Shown: piece by piece, positions 1 through 5,926 of the stretch
Position numbering within the stretch: the stretch's first letter is position 1
How the letters are laid out: every line of letters starts with the position of its first letter
NCBI GenBank assembly: GCA_938049125.1
Contig: CALICR010000097.1
Coordinates: 1 to 10,097 of the forward strand
Direction of reading: 5' to 3'
DNA length: 10,097 nt
Source of the DNA: an uncultured Clostridia bacterium
GTDB lineage: Bacteria > Bacillota > Clostridia > Oscillospirales > Oscillospiraceae
Made by a program: the position numbers and the translations under genes
Notes under the pieces: generated by a model
Databases searched by the model: none
The model's input: the letters and a program-made list of their open reading frames with translations, nothing else
What the model was told of the DNA's origin: nothing

Positions 1-118
1 CCCTTGCCTCTCCCTTTGGGAGAGGTGGCTGAGCGAAGCGAGGTCGGAGAGGGCGGGCAGGGCGCAAGTCGCCCTCTCAGTCCCCTTCGGTGACAGCTCT
101 CCCGGAGGGAGAGCCAAG
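1..118. repeat. Composite palindromic intergenic repeat
   Basis: Two related half-elements lie back to back. The left half carries an arm reading CTCTCCCTTTGGGAGAG and leads into GGAGAGGGCG; the right half, from about 68, reads into CCCTCTCAGTC and ends with the arm at 89-118. The arm at 89-118 is the reverse complement of 10059-10088 with two mismatches in 30, so the family is present at both ends of the window in opposite orientation. From memory, repeats of this kind are scattered in Oscillospiraceae intergenic regions; that was not searched here. No open reading frame is credible in it. Confidence 0.75.
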
Positions 119-129
119 TGGGCGGACCG

Positions 130-242
130 TACGGGAATCGGTGCATCCTCCGCTTTGCGGAGGATCAAGGATCGCACCAGTGATTGCACTGGTGCGGCCG
201 GACTGCCGCCGGCAGTCCGGATTTTGATATTCGATTCCCGTA
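130..242. repeat. Three hairpins enclosed by an inverted repeat (cloverleaf-like)
   Basis: An 11-bp outer stem (130-140 with 232-242) encloses three perfect hairpins in a row: 145-165 (9-bp stem, loop TTT), 173-196 (10-bp stem, loop ATTG) and 198-220 (10-bp stem, loop GCC). The outer arms match the tRNA-Glu T-arm: 127-140 equals 291-304 in direct orientation, and 230-242 is the reverse complement of 294-306. The fold is symmetric enough to form on either strand. It lies just beyond the tRNA terminator, so it may be a small mobile palindromic element with tRNA-derived ends, or a structured RNA. I do not recognise a named family. Confidence 0.7.
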
Positions 243-246
243 GAAG

Positions 247-284
247 AAAACCGGAAACAATCCAAAAGGATTGTTTCCGGTTTT
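247..284 (-). terminator. Rho-independent terminator of the tRNA operon
   Basis: A perfect 17-bp stem, AAAACCGGAAACAATCC, with a 4-nt loop, starts right at the encoded CCA end of tRNA-Glu. On the minus strand it runs into a T-rich tail (TTTTCTTCTA). It is well placed to end the two-tRNA transcript and would also stop plus-strand transcription. Confidence 0.9.
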
Positions 285-358
285 GGTGACCCGTACGGGA
301 ATCGAACCCATGTTACCGCCGTGAAAGGGCGGTGTCTTAACCGCTTGACCAACGGGCC
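284..358 (-). tRNA. tRNA-Glu (UUC)
   Basis: The minus strand folds into a full cloverleaf of 75 nt with an encoded CCA. The acceptor stem pairs GGCCCGU with ACGGGUC (one G-U), the anticodon stem is CCGCC/GGCGG with loop CUUUCAC, giving anticodon UUC, and the T-loop contains the usual GGTTCGATTCC. It lies 5 nt downstream of tRNA-Met and shares its promoter and terminator. Its 3' T-arm sequence recurs twice in the hairpin element at 130-242. Confidence 0.97.
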
Positions 359-363
359 GGTGT

Positions 364-439
364 TGGTAGCGGTAATCTGATTCGAACAGATGACAGGCCG
401 GGTATGAACCGGGTGCTCTACCAGCTGAGCTATACCGCC
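364..439 (-). tRNA. tRNA-Met (CAU), elongator type
   Basis: A 76-nt cloverleaf on the minus strand beginning GGCGGTATAGCTCAGCTGG, with anticodon loop UUCAUAC (anticodon CAU), T-loop TTCGAAT and encoded CCA. The start of the acceptor stem and D-arm match elongator tRNA-Met rather than initiator tRNA, which normally has an unpaired 1-72 position. The first acceptor pair is G-U and the first anticodon-stem pair (27-43) is a C-C mismatch, slightly unusual but the rest of the fold is normal. An Ile tRNA with a lysidine-modified CAU anticodon is a less likely alternative. Confidence 0.95.
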
Positions 440-465
440 ATATACTGCGCCAACACGCATGAGAT

Positions 466-494
466 ATTATAGGGGACGCGGCCGGATTTGTCAA
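466..494 (-). promoter_or_regulatory. Sigma-A promoter of the tRNA operon
   Basis: On the minus strand TTGACA (489-494) and TATAAT (466-471) are separated by exactly 17 bp, a full consensus promoter, with the -10 box 26 bp upstream of tRNA-Met. This fits the strong expression expected of tRNA genes. Confidence 0.95.
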
Positions 495-557
495 CTGTTT
501 TTTTGTTTTTGGGGAAATTTTTCCGGCGCGGGCGGGCATACTTTCCGGGAAAGCTTG

Positions 558-565
558 GAAAGGAG
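558..565 (+). promoter_or_regulatory. Ribosome binding site that sets the start of the CmpB-like gene
   Basis: GGAAAGGAG lies 8 nt before the ATG at 574, an ideal Shine-Dalgarno spacing. The GTG at 565 overlaps this site and cannot be its start. It argues that the odd low-complexity N-terminus is really translated, because the in-frame ATG at 1027, next to the conserved core, has only a poor site upstream. Confidence 0.7.
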
Positions 566-573
566 TGGCTGGG

Positions 574-1437
574 ATGCCGGAGTTTGAATGGGGGAGCAGG
601 GGCGCGCCGGAGCGGGCCGAGGAGGTCCGCAGGGCGAACGGTGCGGGGCCGGGGGAGGCCGGGGGCTTCCGGGCGGAGAGCGAGGAGGTCCGGGCGGGAG
701 CCGGGGCGTGCCGGGAAGGGGCCGGAGGGGTCCGGGAGGCGCGCGGGGCGGCTTCGGAAGGGGCTGCGGTGTGCGGAGCAGGGCGCGGCGCGGGTCCGGA
801 GGGACGCGGAGCCGCTCCGGCGCGGCGTGGGGCGTGCCGGGAAGGGGCCGGTGGGGTCCGGGAGGCGCGCGGGGCGGCTTCGGAAGGGGCTGCGGTGCGC
901 GGAGCAGGGCGCGGCGCGGGGCCGGAGGGACGCGGAGCCGTTCCGGCGCGGCGTGGGGCGGGTCCGGAAGAGCGTGGGGCGGGTCCGGAAGAGGGCGCGG
1001 CGGGGGTTGGCGAACATGGGGCCGAGATGGCGTTTTTTCCGCGGGTGTTGTTCGGCGGGGCGCTTTACTATCTGCTGGAGCTGCTTTGGCGGGGGCGGTC
1101 GCATCCCAGTATGGTTCTGCTGGGCGGGCTTTGCTTCTGGGGGCTGGGGCGCGTCGGGCGGCTGCGGCTTTCGCTTCCCCTCCGGGCGCTGCTGGGGGCG
1201 GCCCTTGTGACCTGCGCGGAATTCTTCTCCGGGCTGCTCCTGAACCTGGCGCTCCGCTGGGACGTCTGGGACTACAGCGCCCTGCCGGGGAACCTGTTGG
1301 GGCAGGTGTGCCTGCTCTATGCGGCGCTGTGGGTGCCGCTCAGCGGGGCGGGCATTCTGCTCAGCGGGGTGCTGGACCGGGTGTGCCGCCGTCAGGCAGC
1401 GCTTCGGCGGTCACGCCGCCGGGCCGGAGGCCGGTAA
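574..1437 (+). CDS. CmpB-family (ABC-transporter type IV-like) membrane protein with repetitive N-terminal extension
   Basis: The encoded protein has 287 residues. From about residue 152 it has the four-helix core of the CmpB family (putative ABC-transporter type IV permease, PF06541), with the recognisable stretches LLWRGRSHPSMVLLGGLCF, a helix with CAEFFSGLLLNL, and WDVWDYSALPGNLLGQVCL. The role of this family is poorly known; members are integral membrane proteins in Firmicutes. Residues 1-151 are unlike the family: rich in Gly, Ala, Arg and Glu, without a predicted helix bundle, and containing a 42-residue tandem duplication plus a 7-residue duplication. The start was chosen from the ribosome binding site at 558-565; ATG 1027 is the alternative and would leave the core alone, about 136 residues. 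The C-terminus runs past the usual end of the core and overlaps the end of mtaB by 77 bp. Family assignment is firm; the N-terminal extension is less sure. Confidence 0.8.
   Translation: MPEFEWGSRGAPERAEEVRRANGAGPGEAGGFRAESEEVRAGAGACREGAGGVREARGAASEGAAVCGAGRGAGPEGRGAAPARRGACREGAGGVREARGAASEGAAVRGAGRGAGPEGRGAVPARRGAGPEERGAGPEEGAAGVGEHGAEMAFFPRVLFGGALYYLLELLWRGRSHPSMVLLGGLCFWGLGRVGRLRLSLPLRALLGAALVTCAEFFSGLLLNLALRWDVWDYSALPGNLLGQVCLLYAALWVPLSGAGILLSGVLDRVCRRQAALRRSRRRAGGR
703..954 (+). repeat. 126-bp tandem duplication, two copies
   Basis: Copies at 703-828 and 829-954 differ at only four bases. The unit is 42 codons in the frame of the CmpB-like gene; in that frame two of the changes are silent and two alter residues (Cys to Arg, Ala to Val). 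The duplication looks recent. Confidence 0.93.
951..992 (+). repeat. 21-bp tandem duplication, two copies
   Basis: The 21-bp unit at 951-971 repeats exactly at 972-992, adding seven codons (reading around AGPEERG) in frame. It follows directly on the 126-bp duplication, so this stretch has expanded at two scales. Confidence 0.9.
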
Positions 1438-2698
1438 TCCTCACGCGCCGGACCTCGTTGTGCAGGCCCGGCTCCGGCAGGTAGACCAGGACGCCGCAGG
1501 GGGCGTGGCCCGTGCTGCACCCGTCCTCGTCCTGCTCGAAGAGCACGGGCTGGACCGTGCCGATGAGCCCCTGGCGGAACCGCTCGGCGCACGCCAGGGC
1601 CGTCTCGCCCGCCAGGTGGGCGCGGCGCTCCTTCTCGGCGTTCGAGATCTGGTCCGGCATGGACGCGGCCCGGGTCCCGGCGCGGCGGGAGTAGGGGAAG
1701 ACGTGGACCGCCGCGAGGCCCGTGTCCGCGAGGAAGCGGCGGGAGGCCTCGAACTCCGCCTCCGTCTCGCCGGGGAAGCCCACGATGAGGTCCGTGGTCA
1801 CGGCGCAGCCGGGGAAAAACCGGCGCAGCAGGTCCGCGCTCTCGCGGTAGCGGGCCGTGTCGTAGCGGCGGTTCATGCGGCGCAGGACCGTGTCGCAGCC
1901 GCTCTGGAGGCTCAGGTGGAACTGGGGGCAGAGGTTTTCAAAGCCGCAGAGGCGGCGGCAGAAGGCCTCGGTCACGGTCCGCGGCTCCAGGGAGCCGAGG
2001 CGGATGCGGACGCCGGGCACGGCGGCGCAGAGGGCCGCCAGCAGGTCCGCGAGGACGGGCTTCCCCGGGAGGTCGCCGCCCCAGGAGGAGATCTCGATGC
2101 CGGTGACGACGATCTCGCGGTAGCCCTCGGCGGCCAGCGTTTTCGCCTGCTCCACCGCCGTCCCGAGGGGCAGGGAGCGGACGGGGCCGCGGGCGAAGGG
2201 GATGATGCAGTAGGTGCAGAAGTTGTCGCAGCCGTCCTCGACCTTGAGCATGGCCCGGGTCCGGGCGGCGAGGCCGCCGGCGGGCAGGACCTCGAAGCCG
2301 CCGCGCTTCCGGGCCGGGTCCACGCGGACGGCCTGGGCGGGCGTCAGCCCCGCCATGCGGGCGGCGGCGGCGCGCTCCAGGGCCTCGAGGAAGCCGAGGC
2401 GGTCCCCGGTGCCGGAGACGACGTCGGCCTCCAGGGCCGCGGCCTCGCCGGGGCTGACCTGGGCGTAGCAGCCGCAGATGCCCACGGCGGCGTCGGGGTT
2501 CAGCCTCCTTGCCCTCCGGACCATGCTGCGGGACTTGCGGTCGCCGGTGGCGGTGACGGTGCAGGTGTTGATGATGTAGGCGTCGCAGACCTCGTCGAAC
2601 GCGCCGAGGTCGTGGCCCCGGGCGAGGAGGAGCTGCTCCATGGCCTGGGTCTCGTACTGGTTGACCTTGCAGCCCAGGGTGAAGAATGCAAATCTCAT
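1361..2698 (-). CDS. mtaB: tRNA (N6-threonylcarbamoyladenosine-37-C2) methylthiotransferase MtaB
   Basis: The 445-residue protein is a MiaB-type radical-SAM methylthiotransferase, predicted to add a methylthio group to t6A37 of ANN-decoding tRNAs. The start reads MRFAFFTLGCKVNQYET, the hallmark of the MtaB branch. The N-terminal UPF0004 domain supplies Cys10, Cys46 and Cys77 for one iron-sulfur cluster. The radical-SAM motif is C157-DNF-C161-TY-C164, followed by IIPFARG. LSLQSGCD (262-269) and the segment DLIVGFPGETE (303-313) are also typical. A C-terminal TRAM-like region follows, with a low-complexity tail. ATG 2698 was chosen because it begins the conserved sequence; a TTG five codons upstream is possible. 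The ribosome binding site is modest (GGTGG). The 3' end overlaps the convergent CmpB-like gene. No clear promoter is visible in the 50-100 bp upstream. Confidence 0.95.
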   Translation of the reverse strand: MRFAFFTLGCKVNQYETQAMEQLLLARGHDLGAFDEVCDAYIINTCTVTATGDRKSRSMVRRARRLNPDAAVGICGCYAQVSPGEAAALEADVVSGTGDRLGFLEALERAAAARMAGLTPAQAVRVDPARKRGGFEVLPAGGLAARTRAMLKVEDGCDNFCTYCIIPFARGPVRSLPLGTAVEQAKTLAAEGYREIVVTGIEISSWGGDLPGKPVLADLLAALCAAVPGVRIRLGSLEPRTVTEAFCRRLCGFENLCPQFHLSLQSGCDTVLRRMNRRYDTARYRESADLLRRFFPGCAVTTDLIVGFPGETEAEFEASRRFLADTGLAAVHVFPYSRRAGTRAASMPDQISNAEKERRAHLAGETALACAERFRQGLIGTVQPVLFEQDEDGCSTGHAPCGVLVYLPEPGLHNEVRRVRITGLRPGGVTAEALPDGGTPGPAPR

Positions 2699-2754
2699 GT
2701 AGAATACCACCAAAACTATTTCTTGGTTTTAGAACAAATTCGACAAATCTCCTC

Positions 2755-2784
2755 TTGCGATTGGGAAAGCGTTTCCGGTATAAT
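2755..2784 (+). promoter_or_regulatory. Sigma-A promoter of the HPr-like gene
   Basis: TTGCGA (2755-2760) and a perfect TATAAT (2779-2784) are separated by 18 bp, giving a start near 2791 and a leader of about 60 nt before the HPr-like gene. Confidence 0.8.
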
Positions 2785-2852
2785 CGAGACAAAGGGAAAG
2801 TCTGGTTTGCGAAGCCGGGCCATACCGGAACGTATGAGATTCGGAGGAGACT

Positions 2853-3101
2853 ATGGAGAAACGGAGGATCCAATTCGGTTCGATCCGCGACATTGAGGAA
2901 TTCGTCCGGATCACCGCGAAGCTCCGCGGCAGCGTCAGCGTCAGCCGCGGGGAGCAGGTGATGGACGGGAAGGCCATCCTGGGCCTGCTGAGCCTGGGGC
3001 TGCACCGGCCGCTGACGCTGAGCTACGAGGGCGAACGGGCGGAGTTCGACCGCTTCACCCGGTCCATTGCCCACTATTTCGTGCCCGCGGTCCCGAAGTG
3101 A
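2853..3101 (+). CDS. HPr-family protein lacking both phosphorylation sites
   Basis: The 82-residue protein has the length and layout of an HPr (PTS phosphocarrier) domain: SIRDIEEFVRITAKLRGSV aligns with the first strand-helix, and MDGKAILGLLSLGL (37-50) with the HPr segment carrying regulatory Ser46. The catalytic histidine region (GLHARPA in true HPr) is replaced by SIRDIEEF, and the Ser46 position is Ala41, so neither transfer from enzyme I nor HPr-kinase control is expected. Such HPr-like proteins of unknown role occur in clostridia, sometimes annotated simply as HPr family. The ribosome binding site GGAGGAG ends 3 nt before the ATG. It has its own promoter and ends at a shared terminator, so it is probably monocistronic. 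Confidence 0.85.
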   Translation: MEKRRIQFGSIRDIEEFVRITAKLRGSVSVSRGEQVMDGKAILGLLSLGLHRPLTLSYEGERAEFDRFTRSIAHYFVPAVPK

Positions 3102-3644
3102 GCCGGGGCGCGGCTTGCAGGAAGGAAGAAATGCGCTGTCCCGCTGCCGGGAGAGCGCATTTCGTTTCGGATCCGTCGGCGATGACGGCGGCCATGTCCG
3201 CGGCGGAAATGCGGCAGACCGCGCCGTCGGGCCCGTGGGCGCGCAGGGCCTCCAGCACGTCGGCGCGCGCATGGCGGCAGCCCGCGAGGGCCGCGCCGAT
3301 GGCCCCGGCGTCCACGGTGGAGAAAAAGTCGCCGTAGACGGCGGCGCTGCGGATCACGCCCTTCTGCACGTCGATCTTGAACTGCATCCTGCCGCCGGGC
3401 AGGCGGCCCGTGCGCTCGATGTTGAACCTGGGGTCCGCGCCGAAGATGCTCTGCCAGCCGGCGAAGCGCGCCGCGGCGACTCCACGCGGACCTCCCGGCA
3501 GATGTTCTGATCGCTGCCCACCACCACGGCGGGCGCGTTCTGCCAGAGCAGGAGGACGTCGTCGTCCCGGAAGGTCCGGAAGACGGATTCCTCAAAGGCC
3601 AGGTTGTAAAACGGGTCCCGGGCGGGGTTCAGGACGGTCAGCAT
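3055..3644 (-). pseudogene. lplA: Lipoate-protein ligase A, broken by internal deletion
   Basis: The first 56 codons encode a normal LplA start: NPARDPFYNLAFEESVFRTF, then LLLWQNAPAVVVGSDQNICREV. At about 3478-3490 this sequence joins, in another frame, the LplA C-terminal domain: FAGWQSIFGADPRFNIERT, LPGGRMQFKIDVQKG, VYGDFFSTVDA and an ending near ISAADMAAVIAD. Compared with the roughly 335-residue family, about 180 residues are gone, including the lipoate and ATP binding core with its RRxTGGGAV motif. Deletion plus frameshift means no working ligase can be made. The C-terminal frame runs on through the terminator hairpin to a stop at 3055; conserved sequence ends near 3170. It was the last gene of the operon, 11 nt after the lipid kinase gene. 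When intact it would attach lipoate to 2-oxoacid dehydrogenase or glycine cleavage proteins. Confidence 0.88.
3128..3167. terminator. Bidirectional hairpin terminator between convergent genes
   Basis: A 10-bp stem (3128-3137 with 3154-3163, GAAATGCGCT) continues past a G-G mismatch into a 5-bp stem (3139-3143 with 3148-3152). On the minus strand the hairpin is followed by a pyrimidine tract, TTTCTTCCTTCCTG; on the plus strand by CGTTTC. It lies between the stop of the HPr-like gene and the decayed end of the lipoate ligase gene and probably serves both. Confidence 0.75.
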
Positions 3645-3655
3645 GGCGGCGCGCC

Positions 3656-4588
3656 TCAGACGCCCGCGGCGGCGGGCGCCGCGGCGTGGTACGTGAGGCC
3701 CCGGGGATAGAAGAAGCGCAGGGCGCGGGGCTCGGCGCGGAAGGTCACGTCCCGGCCGTAGGCGGCCTCGCCGTCCAGGTTGATGACCGAGTCCTTCTCG
3801 CAGATCACGCGGACCTCGGGGACGCGGAAATGGCGGATGAGGTCGGGCAGCTCGCGGTAGCGCCCGGCCTTGTAGACGCCGATCAGCCTGGCGACGCCGA
3901 AGCGGCTGACGCCCTTGACCACCAGCACGTCCAGCAGGCCGTCGTCCGGCTCCGCCTCGGGGACCGGGTTGAAGCCGCCGCCGTACCAGCGGCCGGAGCA
4001 GACGCAGACGAGGCTCTTCTCGCCGGGCAGCCGCTCGCCCGCCACCTCGACGGTGCAGGGCTGGTGGATGCCGCGGATGAGGTTGATGCCGGCGGAGGCG
4101 ATGTAGGCCCCGGAGCCGGAGAGCAGGGGCAGGCGCTTATATTTGGCGATCTCGGTGCCGACCCGGGCGTCGAAGCCCATGGAGCAGATGTTGACGGCCC
4201 GGCGCGTGCCGCAGCGGATGAGGTCCAGCCGGGTCTCCTCGCCGTCCAGGAGGGCGTCGAGGTCGCGGAACCGGGCGGGGTCCGAGAACAGCTTCACGAA
4301 ATCGTTGCCGGAGCCCGTGGGCCAGTGGGTCACGGCGGCGTTGGCGCAGCCCGCCGCGCCGTTGACGACCTCGTTGAGGGTGCCGTCGCCGCCGCAGGCG
4401 TAGAGGCGCAGCTCGCCGCCCTCGGCGGCGGCCTCCCGGGCGTAGCGCGTCAGGTCGCCGGGCTTCTTCGAGACCTTGATCTCGTAGTCGAGGCCCCGGG
4501 CGTCGCAGCGGGCGTGGATCAGCCCGGCGCAGTCGAAGGTGCTGTCGCGCTTGCCCGCGGCGGGGTTGATGAGGAAGAGATGCTTCAT
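3656..4588 (-). CDS. Diacylglycerol/lipid kinase family protein (DAGK catalytic domain)
   Basis: The 310-residue protein has all marks of the DgkB/YegS lipid kinase family, which phosphorylates diacylglycerol or related lipids with ATP at the inner face of the membrane. MKHLFLINPAAGK starts the ATP-binding domain; ACGGDGTLNEVVNG (64-77) is the nucleotide-binding GGDGT motif and PTGSGNDFVKLF (90-101) the next conserved block. The C-terminal beta domain includes PDDGLLDVLVVKG (214-226) and INLDGE (269-274), as in the family. Its ATG overlaps the stop of the methyltransferase gene (ATGA), so the two are probably translationally coupled. In Firmicutes such enzymes recycle diacylglycerol from lipoteichoic acid synthesis; whether this one does is inference. 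The exact substrate (diacylglycerol or another lipid) cannot be read from sequence. Confidence 0.92.
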   Translation of the reverse strand: MKHLFLINPAAGKRDSTFDCAGLIHARCDARGLDYEIKVSKKPGDLTRYAREAAAEGGELRLYACGGDGTLNEVVNGAAGCANAAVTHWPTGSGNDFVKLFSDPARFRDLDALLDGEETRLDLIRCGTRRAVNICSMGFDARVGTEIAKYKRLPLLSGSGAYIASAGINLIRGIHQPCTVEVAGERLPGEKSLVCVCSGRWYGGGFNPVPEAEPDDGLLDVLVVKGVSRFGVARLIGVYKAGRYRELPDLIRHFRVPEVRVICEKDSVINLDGEAAYGRDVTFRAEPRALRFFYPRGLTYHAAAPAAAGV

Positions 4589-5775
4589 GGTTTCCTTGTG
4601 CCTCCATGGCCGGGACGGTCCGCGCGGGGACCGGGGCGGCCCGTATGTTCGTCGCGGCGGCCTGCCGCGTACTGATAGACGTTGCACTGGAGCCGGCCGT
4701 TGTAGAGCTTGCGCTTGCGGTCGGCCTTTCTGCCGAAGTAGAACTCGAACTCCGGCTCCGAGGAGATGATGAGCATCCGCCAGCCGTCCAGGTACCGGAC
4801 GTGCCGCCCGAAGGCCCGGACGAGGCCCTGGGCCTGGCGCTGCTCCAGCATCCGCTCGCCGTAGGGCGGGTTCGTGACGAGGACGCCCGACTGGGCCGGG
4901 GGCGGCGTCTTCGTGGCGTCGGCCTCGCGGAAGTCGATCCACTGCTCCACGCCCGCCTTCTTGGCGTTGGCCCGGGCGATACTGAGGCTCTCGGGGTCGA
5001 TGTCGGCGCCGAGGATGCGGTAATTGCCGCGGAATTCGTGGTCCAGGGCCTCCGTGCGGGCCTCCTGCCACAGCTCCGGCGGCAGCAGGGGCCATTTCTG
5101 GGCCGCAAAGCTGCGGCCGAGGCCCGGGGCGCGGTTCAGCGCCGTCAGCGCCGCCTCGATGCAGAGCGTGCCGGAGCCGCAGAAGGGGTCGTAAAAATAC
5201 TCTTTTCCGCGGAATTTGGCCAGCTCCACCATGGCGGCGGCCATGGTCTCGTGGAGCGGGGCGAGGTTGGCCACGGCGCGGTAGCCGCGCTTGTGGAGCC
5301 CCTGGCCCGAGGTGTCGAGGAAGACCTCGCATCGGTCCTTCATAATGGAGAAGTGAATTTGGTAGAGCGCCCCGGTCTCGGGGAGCCATGTGAGGCCGTA
5401 GGCCCCGCCCAGGCGGTCCACGGCGGCCTTTTTCACGATGGACTGGCAGTCGGGCACCGAGTGGAGCTGGCTCGAAAGGCTGTAGCCCTTGACGGGGAAC
5501 GCGCCGTCCCGGGGGATGAGGTCCTCCAGCGGGATGGCCTTGACGCCCTGGTAGAGGGCCTCGAAGCTCTTCGCCTCGAAGGCGGCGAGGAGGATCATGA
5601 CGCGCTCGCCGGTGCGCAGGTTCAGGTTCGCCCGGGCGATGTCCCGGGGCGCGCCGTCGAAGAAGACCCGGCGGTCCTGGGCGCGCACGTTGTCCATGCC
5701 GAGGCGGCGCAGCTCCGCGGCGGCCAGCCCCTCCAGCCCGAAGAGGCAGGGGACGCAGCAGGTCAGAGATTCCAT
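4585..5775 (-). CDS. THUMP-domain class I SAM-dependent RNA methyltransferase (RlmL/YpsC type)
   Basis: The 396-residue protein matches the RlmL-N/YpsC family of guanine-N2 methyltransferases acting on 23S rRNA. An N-terminal ferredoxin-like part begins with VPCLFGLEGLAAAELRRLG; a THUMP RNA-binding domain covers roughly 45-155; the family motif HKRGYR is at 161-166. The Rossmann domain has YDPFCGSGTLCIEAA (195-209) for SAM binding and TNPPYGERM (301-309), the N-P-P-Y catalytic motif of N2-guanine methyltransferases. The conserved part ends near YNGRLQCNVYQY; the last 27 residues are a low-complexity tail. ATG 5775 is chosen because the family starts just here; the ribosome binding site AAAGGA is somewhat far, 12 nt. 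It is the first gene of a three-gene operon with its own promoter. Confidence 0.92.
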   Translation of the reverse strand: MESLTCCVPCLFGLEGLAAAELRRLGMDNVRAQDRRVFFDGAPRDIARANLNLRTGERVMILLAAFEAKSFEALYQGVKAIPLEDLIPRDGAFPVKGYSLSSQLHSVPDCQSIVKKAAVDRLGGAYGLTWLPETGALYQIHFSIMKDRCEVFLDTSGQGLHKRGYRAVANLAPLHETMAAAMVELAKFRGKEYFYDPFCGSGTLCIEAALTALNRAPGLGRSFAAQKWPLLPPELWQEARTEALDHEFRGNYRILGADIDPESLSIARANAKKAGVEQWIDFREADATKTPPPAQSGVLVTNPPYGERMLEQRQAQGLVRAFGRHVRYLDGWRMLIISSEPEFEFYFGRKADRKRKLYNGRLQCNVYQYAAGRRDEHTGRPGPRADRPGHGGTRKP

Positions 5776-5829
5776 GGGGATCGTTTGTCCTTTCCGGCGG
5801 AAGATTCCGCTTTTTCGTCATTTCCACTT

Positions 5830-5858
5830 ATTATAACGGATGGAGAAGAAAATAGCAA
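5830..5858 (-). promoter_or_regulatory. Promoter of the methyltransferase-lipid kinase-lplA operon
   Basis: On the minus strand TTGCTA (5853-5858) and a perfect TATAAT (5830-5835) are 17 bp apart, about 55 bp upstream of the methyltransferase start. It is back to back with the promoter at 5873-5901, with only 14 bp between the two -35 boxes, so the promoters may affect each other. Confidence 0.85.
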
Positions 5859-5872
5859 TCCGGAATTTCCGG

Positions 5873-5901
5873 TTGAAATCGGGCCGCCGCCGTCGTACAA
5901 T
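5873..5901 (+). promoter_or_regulatory. Promoter of the DUF3592-like membrane protein gene
   Basis: TTGAAA (5873-5878) and TACAAT (5896-5901) are 17 bp apart. Transcription would start near 5908, which rules out the upstream in-frame ATG at 5840 as the protein start and supports ATG 5927. Confidence 0.83.
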
Positions 5902-5926
5902 AGAAATAAAGAAGGGAGCGGTCCTT

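Noticed and set aside
1..242. CRISPR array
   Set aside because: The repeats are palindromic arms and hairpins of differing sequence, without regular spacers or cas genes.
127..304. Direct repeat of the tRNA-Glu 3' part as an integration site (attL/attR)
   Set aside because: Only 14 bp long, 164 bp apart, and what lies between is hairpins and a terminator, not an element; no integrase is present. It is better explained by the arms of the hairpin element.
77..539. Minus-strand open frames over the tRNA genes
   Set aside because: Both run through two complete tRNA genes, their terminator and the hairpin element.
430..1104. Minus-strand Arg/Pro-rich frame opposite the repeat head of the CmpB-like gene
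   Set aside because: It is repetitive because the DNA is repetitive, crosses the tRNA promoter, and has no conserved core, unlike the plus-strand frame.
1319..2896. 525-codon plus-strand open frame opposite mtaB
   Set aside because: Low-complexity Gly/Ala/Val/Asp translation with no family; it is the antisense shadow of mtaB, which has all its conserved motifs on the minus strand.
5797..5810. Hairpin with T-run as plus-strand terminator
   Set aside because: The stem is only 5 bp, no plus-strand gene precedes it, and it lies in the leader of the minus-strand operon.
3656..5827. 723-codon minus-strand open frame spanning the kinase and methyltransferase genes
   Set aside because: Its right part is an out-of-frame arginine/proline-rich shadow of the methyltransferase gene; only the left part from ATG 4588 is a real gene.
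5840..5926. Earlier ATG for the DUF3592-like membrane protein
   Set aside because: The added 29 codons contain the -35 and -10 boxes of the gene's own promoter; ATG 5927 has the ribosome binding site.
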